This document shows, in pieces, positions 58,012-64,000 of a DNA stretch of 64,000 bases. The notes under the pieces were generated by a model. It was not told where the DNA came from, made no database searches, and was given only the letters and a program-made list of their open reading frames with translations. The DNA is taken from NCBI GenBank assembly GCA_022828595.1, contig JAKGHH010000002.1, positions 38,844,222-38,908,221 of the forward strand, written 5' to 3'. This stretch comes from Nelumbo lutea. Its lineage: Eukaryota > Streptophyta > Magnoliopsida > Proteales > Nelumbonaceae. Each line of letters starts with the position of its first letter. Positions within the stretch are counted from its first letter, which is position 1. The translations under genes and the position numbers were made by a program.

Positions 58012-58590
58012 CCCACCTCCAAAAGAGACGAGTGGATATGGGTGGGCTTCAATGAAAGTGGGTTGGGTGGATCAAATGGACCAGTAGTTCCGTTCCATTT
58101 TGTCTGTATCAGATCGATATGGACCCGTATCAAGTCATTTCGGGTCTTTATCAGACCGATGAACCGATATTTTGAATGTATCGGCCAATACATATTGTAA
58201 TATTACATTATCTTTCTCTCATAAATAAGCCTATTTAATAATTCTGTCTCTCTAATAACTCCTACATTTAAGCAAACTAGACCTAAATAACTCTTAATAC
58301 CCACCTCCAAAAGAGACGAGTGGATATGGGTGGGCTTCAATGAAAGTGGGTTGGGTGGATCAAATGGACCAGTAGTTCCGTTCCATTTTGTCTGTATCAG
58401 ATCGATATGGACCCGTATCAAGTCATTTCGGGTCTGTATCAGACCGATGAACCGATATTTTGAATGTATCAGCCAATACATATTGTAATATTAGATTATC
58501 TTTCTCTCATAAATAAGCCTATTTAATAATTCTGTCTCTCTAATAACTCCTACATTTAAGGAAACTTGCCTAAATAACTTTTAATACCCT
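58012..58590. repeat. 288-bp tandem duplication
   Basis: Everything from CACCTCCAAAAGAGACGAG at about 58013 recurs at about 58301, 288 bp later. Only a handful of differences are seen (for example GGGTCTTTATC/GGGTCTGTATC and TCGGCC/TCAGCC). The unit contains CGTATCAAGTCATTTCGGGTC-type motifs seen in plant MITEs. Confidence 0.93.
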
Positions 58591-60223
58591 ATGATTATTA
58601 CCTCTCTCTTAATAAATCTTGTCTTCTCTTAATTAATAATTAATAACTACATTTATGATAATATTCAAATTCAAATTTTAATTTGACCCGCCATTAAAGC
58701 AATAAATTCGAAGTTGACTTGTCATTGAACCAACATATTTAAAACTACAAATAAGAAAAACAAGGAGAATTGAACCCTGGTAATTTGATTGTAATAAACA
58801 AACAAACCACTACATATTCAATTGTTGATTATAATTGTATGTATTATTATTCTTAAGCAAATATTTTTCTTCTTAATGGATGTTGATTAATTAATGTTAA
58901 AATTGATTATTAAAATTTATATACTAATAAGCATTAATATAAATTATATTGATTTTCTGAAAATTACCATTATCTTCAACGATTACCAATTTGTCCCTAT
59001 ATCTCACATTTTATATGAACTATTGAAGTATGGGTTTGCATGTTTAAATAACTTGTTTTCTTTACAAGTGTTTAAATAACTTATTTAAGGTCATATAAAA
59101 TTTATGTTTATTGTTATTAATGTATTTTTTAAGATTTATACAAGTTTCCTAATGTAAAAATGTGTATCTTGATTTTCACATGTGTATCCCGAAACGTCTC
59201 TTAATCTTTCCAATACACCTTACGTTTCTGATACTTTACCTTCCTAAAACCAATTGCTCTACTTAATACATAGAAAAATATCAAATTTTTTATATGAGAT
59301 CAACTGATCCATGCATTTCAAACACTTGAACATATAAATATACAAATCTTGGGTTCAAATAAAACAAACACATGGAATCAAAACAACCACAATGCAATTA
59401 TTGTTTAAATTAGCATGGTCAAACGCTTCAAACCATTAACCAGCACAATAAAATAATTGTCATAATTGATCTGGACAATCAATCTAAATCCTCCGGCTCT
59501 CAATAGAGGGCAGTTTATGCCTTTGACAACAATGCCTGTCCTTCAAAACATACCCTTGGAGTAATATTGCAGGGAAGTGATGACGCCAAGTTGAGAAGCA
59601 ATTCTAATCGAACAGAAGAGTCAGATAATGACTAAATCTCAACCAGGAAATGCACCTTAAAATAACCTCTAAAGAAGACATCTTGAAATACAATCAGAAA
59701 ATTTAAATGCTGCCATAACATGGTGATCAAGAACATCATTTTAAGTGCTAAGAATATCTAATAGTTTCCATCCATATTTCCAACTTCCCCTTCATCTGCA
59801 ACCAAAGACGACCACTAAACATCACCACTTTTATGGTTCACAAAGTTATTTTGAGAACTGGGAGGCTGGGACTACTATTTGTATACATATCAAAATTGTA
59901 TAAATGCACAAGCACAACCCACACACCTTATGGTACAATCTGCACTAAATATCAAGTCCTTCCCCTGTTTTATGCTTGTATGATTGATCACAGGAAGCAA
60001 TAGGAGTTGACCCTACAGAATGAATAGGGCCAAAAGTTCATAAAAGTGATAATTTATGATCACGCCTGCCCTAGGTGCTTGGATTCTGGCTATCATTGGA
60101 TAGCATTGATTGGTAGCAAAAATTATTCAAACACCATGATGTCACGATTCCACCTACTGTGCATGATCTCACCTTATGTTTCATTTATGAGGTGTCTGAT
60201 GAAAGTGTGAATGTGTGAGAGGA
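58591..60223. other. Spacer and 3' flank of the DA2-like gene
   Basis: AT-rich to about 59300, then more balanced sequence that probably includes the 3' UTR of the minus-strand gene ending at 60224. No other gene was seen. Confidence 0.35.
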
Positions 60224-62311
60224 TCATGAACAGAAGTTGGAAAAAGGTCTAAGCTGCCTTTCAATTGTGGTAGGGCCTGAATGCGACAAATAGCTAGGGC
60301 TCCCACCAATGTTAGAAGCGCTCGTGCTTTCACATGATGAATCTGAGATTGTGTGAAGACTGCTTAAACAGGAGGATTCAACATCATTAGCCTCCTCTGC
60401 TGTTGGATCTTCACCGGAGATGAACCCCTCTGATGAGCATTGACTTACATTTAGAGGATAGGCAGAGATTGATCCCCAGGAATCATCCTCAGTCATGGAA
60501 CAACGGTTTACCAGACAGCAATTTTCTGACTCTGTATCACCAAATTCTGCCTCTTTGTCAGAGTTAATAGGTGAGTCTCCACCACAGCATGTGGTCCCAA
60601 GCATACAGCTCTGGTTTCCTACTACAGCATTTTGATTTTCCCCTTGGTTGACCTCGCTATTATCTCGAATTGATTGAGGGCCTTCTGAATGAAAAATGTT
60701 ATCTTCTGCCAGACTTGCAATGGCAACTGCAACTGCACCAGTTACTGAATCCGAAGTAGGTACTCCTGTTTGGCCAACTACTGCCAAAGATGACTCACTT
60801 TGGTTTGAGATATAGAATTCACCAACTGTGCCAATTGATCCTGAAGATTGATTAGCTAGACCACCAAGTAGTCTACTATCCTGAGAAAGAAGCAAGGATA
60901 AAATACGATTCAAATCAACATATGAGAAACTACAAGGGACCCATGCAATGCACAGACTGGTATTAAAGACATCCCCATATTCTGCAGTAATATTTATTCT
61001 GTGTATCATATGTGAGAGAATTTTACAGTTAAGGATCAAAAAATTGAGAGAATTTTATTAATCTTAAAGATTTTTTTAGTTTTATTTATCAATTAACAAA
61101 AGCATCAATTGTTTCTAAATGATTTCCTTGAGCTTTTGCATTCAGTCATATTTTTATAATTTCTATTGTAAGAAATTGATTAAATTTTGAGGGTCCTTCA
61201 AGCCAGGAGGAAAGATTGGGCTGACATGAAAAAAAAAACCAAATATACCTAGCTCCAAAATTGACATTTTAATAATTGGATATGATCGTATTCATCGGCA
61301 TTAGATTGAACTGGATTGGATATGAAAATTGAATACCATTAACAATTTAAACTAAACACAATCAGAATATATTATTAACAAAATAAACTAAAGACTTGAT
61401 ATTTATACATCAGAAATAGACTTGAAAATAACTTTTATGAGAATTTTATGTACCTTTATCAACATTTGAGTCTATGGATCTGTAGGCCCACATAAGTCTA
61501 TTATTAATCACACCACATTTGTTATTATTCTAAATGAGGCACACGAAAGCAAACCCATATACACTCCATCCCATTTTGGATTCAGTAATTTTATCAATTT
61601 AAGCCCACCAAATATGGATACTACACAGGTCAGATTTCATGTCAATTACTCTACTCAATGCCTTAGTTAAAACACCTTATATTTGGCAATTAATGGACTA
61701 GTTGGTCAACAGAAGATTGAGGAGATATTTGTTAATTTATGTACTCCACTCACTATTATGTAATTATGTACATAGCAGTGATATAGTTGATTCATTCCCT
61801 TACTGCTCGAGGAGCTGTATACAGCATACTTTTGGGCCTTGGCCCTTAATAGACTTCAATTACCTCCAAAAGAAAAAAAAAAAAAAAAAAAAGAAAAAAA
61901 AAGATAGTGTGAAGTAGGAATATAAAAATTGACAACATTTTAATGAGCACTCCATATTTTACTTTCCAAGGTGAATGGGATACTTAATGCTAATCTTATT
62001 GTATTTATGTCATTGTTCTTTTATCAGAAAACCAAAAATCTGACAATTTTGAGAGGATCTTGAGGCACAATAATGAAGAGAGAAATTACTGACCTGGACC
62101 CAAAAAAGTCATAAGCCCAAGCCTGGGCCAAGCTGGGTTCCAGACCTATGACTTTAATATAAAATATAGTGGCATAATATATATTTTAAATTCATATATA
62201 CATTATATAATAAAATTTATGGCATACATTAAAACTATGCCCACCTGAATAGATTGCCATATAGCTTCCATCATCATTATTTCTTCAAGATCTATATCAA
62301 ATTCATCATAC
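60224..62311 (-). CDS. DA2/GW2-like RING-type E3 ubiquitin ligase, last two exons (partial)
   Basis: Two minus-strand exons are visible. 62245-62311 has a GT donor and encodes YDEFDIDLEEIMMMEAIWQS and IQ. 60224-60880 starts after a CTCAG acceptor and encodes 218 residues to the stop. They join in phase 0. The 'DIDLE[E/D]IM.MEAIW.SIQ' segment is the conserved helix downstream of the RING finger in the plant DA2/GW2/DA2-like family, and the last exon has the family's Ala-rich GAVAVAIASLAED block followed by a long acidic/Ser-rich tail. The RING exons must lie right of the window or in its last kilobase, where I do not see them. Relatives limit organ and seed size by ubiquitinating targets. Family call moderate; exon structure good. 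Confidence 0.65.
61870..61904. repeat. Poly(A)-rich run
   Basis: AAAAGAAAAAAAA…AAAGAAAAAAAAG, intronic to the DA2-like gene. It could be a retroposon tail, but no body was recognised on its left. Confidence 0.5.
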
Positions 62312-62614
62312 CTGCATAATAGAAATCCCCCGTATTAGCTACTAACCGAAGCAAGTATGTGCTCCTTTACCTTTAACAAAATGAAACAAATATATCTGAA
62401 AAAAAAAAGAAAAAAGAAAAAACTTGTTTCCAGTCTCATCAGGGATTTTGTCAGATATATGACATGTAGAATGTACATAAAAAAAAACAAAACTTGTGGT
62501 TTTATTATCTTTTTTTGTTTTCTAATTTGTTTATACCTCATTCTTATAGATATACATGTTCTAGAAAGAAATCAGATCTGAGAAATCACCAAACGAAGAT
62601 GATAGATCTAGCTG

Positions 62615-63322
62615 CAGTGTTTTAAAAGCACAAGGCGCAAAAAAGGCGCAAGGCACAAGGCAAGGCGCATGCCTTTTTAAGCAAGGCGCAAAAAAATAAA
62701 GAAAGAATGCTAAAAATAAAAAAAAAATGTCAAAAATTCAAAAAAAAGAGCCAAAATGCAAAAAAAAAACAATTCAAAAAATTATTAAAAATAATATTAA
62801 TAAAACTATAAACTTCAATTTTAAAATAAATGTTTTAAAAAACCTATTATCGAAAGTTAAAATACATAAACATAACATGTAAAGCATATCCAAATGAGAA
62901 TTTAAAAATAAAATCAAACATATAAAACATTTTCAAGCATATAAAACCCACAATCTCTTTTTTTCTCAATTACATTACTTCAAGTAGCTAATGCGACATA
63001 CATTCCTGATTCTACAACTGCTTTTGTGCCATGCCCCTTAAGGCAAGCCCAAACAAGTCCACATTAAGATCTTAAATTCTTAGTTCTCACACAAAAAAAT
63101 ATTAATGATTTTATAGTTTTAATTGCTTTTTAAGAAGATACCTTATTAGGATGAATGAATGAACAAGAGCACGTCAAATTTTCAAAAGGCGCATGCCTGG
63201 GCTGAGGCGCAAGGCGCACCAGGCGTGTGCCTTTTAAAAGGGTTGTGCCTAGGACCTGGGCAAGGTGCCTACCCTAAAATGTGCCTTGTCTGTGTGCCTA
63301 AGGCGCGCCTTTTAAATCACTG
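62615..63322. mobile_element. hAT MITE upstream of the DA2-like exons
   Basis: Ends CAGTGTTTTAAAAGCACAAGGCGC and, inverted, CAGTGATTTAAAAGGCGCGCC. The 8-bp target duplication TCTAGCTG is perfect (62607-62614 and 63323-63330). AAGGCGC repeats crowd both ends around an AT-rich core. Length is 708 bp with no ORF. Confidence 0.9.
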
Positions 63323-63789
63323 TCTAGCTGCAGTTCAATCTACGCTAAAAGGAATTCATAATGCTCTCTTAGTCTTCAGCAATCTGGTTCCAAAATGAGG
63401 CCTATTGATAGTCTTAATAAGGCTCAACAATTTGTTAGGGTAGGATGCCTGACATTCTTTGGAGGGTTATAGCAAGTATTTATAATCTCAAAAGATTCCT
63501 AGGGGATTTCAGATCCTACTAGTGTATGTATCTCTTCGGGTTAGGGTTTATCAAAGAGATATGTTTCCTTTTGGAAAAGAAATAGCACAGAAATACTATC
63601 TCTTAGCTTTTATTATAAAATCTTTATCTCGTTCTCTCTAATCAGTAGTCATGATTAGAAAACTTCCTAGAATTGTAAAGAGGCCCAATAAGACATTTGT
63701 AATTACACCCCTATGACCCTACTTAACTCCAGTCACACGGAAATCAATGTAGAAACATAGTTCCGGTTAGAGTAGACTAAGATGGTTTG

Positions 63790-63990
63790 TCACGTGTATT
63801 CGACCACCAACAGCTCCAGTTAGATGAAGTGGTCTGTTACAAGTGGAAGGGGCTAGAAGAGCTAGGGGTAGACAACCAAAAAGGACACAAGTAGTAGTAA
63901 GAAATGATTTAAGCACTAATAATTTAACATTGGATATAGCTTTAGATAGAATGGATTGGCGAAACAGGATTCGTGTAGCTGACCACATAT
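63790..63990 (+). pseudogene. RTE-type LINE relic, C-terminus
   Basis: The plus frame gives VEGARRARGRQPKRTQVVVR, NDLSTNNLTLDIALDRMDWR and NRIRVADHI. It matches the tail of plant RTE-like LINE proteins ('RGRPKKTW.EV…DL…L….A.DR..WR..I.VADP'). A stop precedes it and the rest of RT is absent within the window, so it is 5'-truncated, as LINE copies usually are. It may continue past the edge. Confidence 0.6.
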
Positions 63991-64000
63991 AGTTGGGATA

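Noticed and set aside
58012..58590. CRISPR-like array
   Set aside because: Only two long tandem copies without spacers; this is eukaryotic DNA.
62335..62581. Lys/Phe-rich ORFs on both strands
   Set aside because: Translation of A/T runs within an intron.

Overview
This is nuclear DNA from a flowering plant. It is AT-rich, its genes are split by GT-AG introns, and it holds a plant-type tRNA-Asp(GUC), a plant COX6b gene, Ty1/copia and Ty3/gypsy LTR elements with initiator-tRNA-Met primer sites, and many MITEs. A eudicot or basal eudicot is plausible, but the species cannot be named from this stretch.

Layout. 1-3040: 3' end of a Ty3/gypsy element of Tat type, with a decayed antisense ORF and its 3' LTR. 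3041-12259: AT-rich spacer with five well-bounded DNA-transposon derivatives (hAT, Harbinger and Mutator-type target duplications) and a tRNA-Asp gene at 11406-11477. 12595-18190: a LINE relic split by a complete but dead copia element (12994-17807). 20263-27354 (minus strand): a complete four-exon gene for cytochrome c oxidase subunit 6b. Its 4.3-kb last intron holds a chimeric copia/TRIM element and a SINE. 28326-28990: an unrecognised gene fragment. 32602-38192: a second complete but broken copia element, inserted beside a 1.4-kb inverted-repeat structure. 40985-42845 (minus): a dead hAT transposase gene of RICESLEEPER type. 46389-49964 (minus): a many-exon gene of the At1g61080-type proline-rich coiled-coil family, intact in its C-terminal half and damaged in its N-terminal half. 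50653-52250: a gypsy gag remnant. 54534-54884 (minus): a secreted glycine-rich protein gene. 58012-58590: a 288-bp tandem duplication. 60224-62311 (minus): the last two exons of a DA2/GW2-like ubiquitin-ligase gene that runs off the right edge, with a hAT MITE and an RTE-type LINE relic on its upstream side.

The genes do not form an operon or cluster. The host genes are COX6b (respiratory complex IV), the glycine-rich protein, the At1g61080-like gene, the DA2-like gene and tRNA-Asp. Almost everything else is layered transposon debris, often datable by nesting. I found no unknown enzymatic system. The least ordinary things are the copia/TRIM chimera with both junctions at primer-site sequence (20678-22499), the COX6b intron that contains it, and the unrecognised coding relic at 28.3-29.0 kb.
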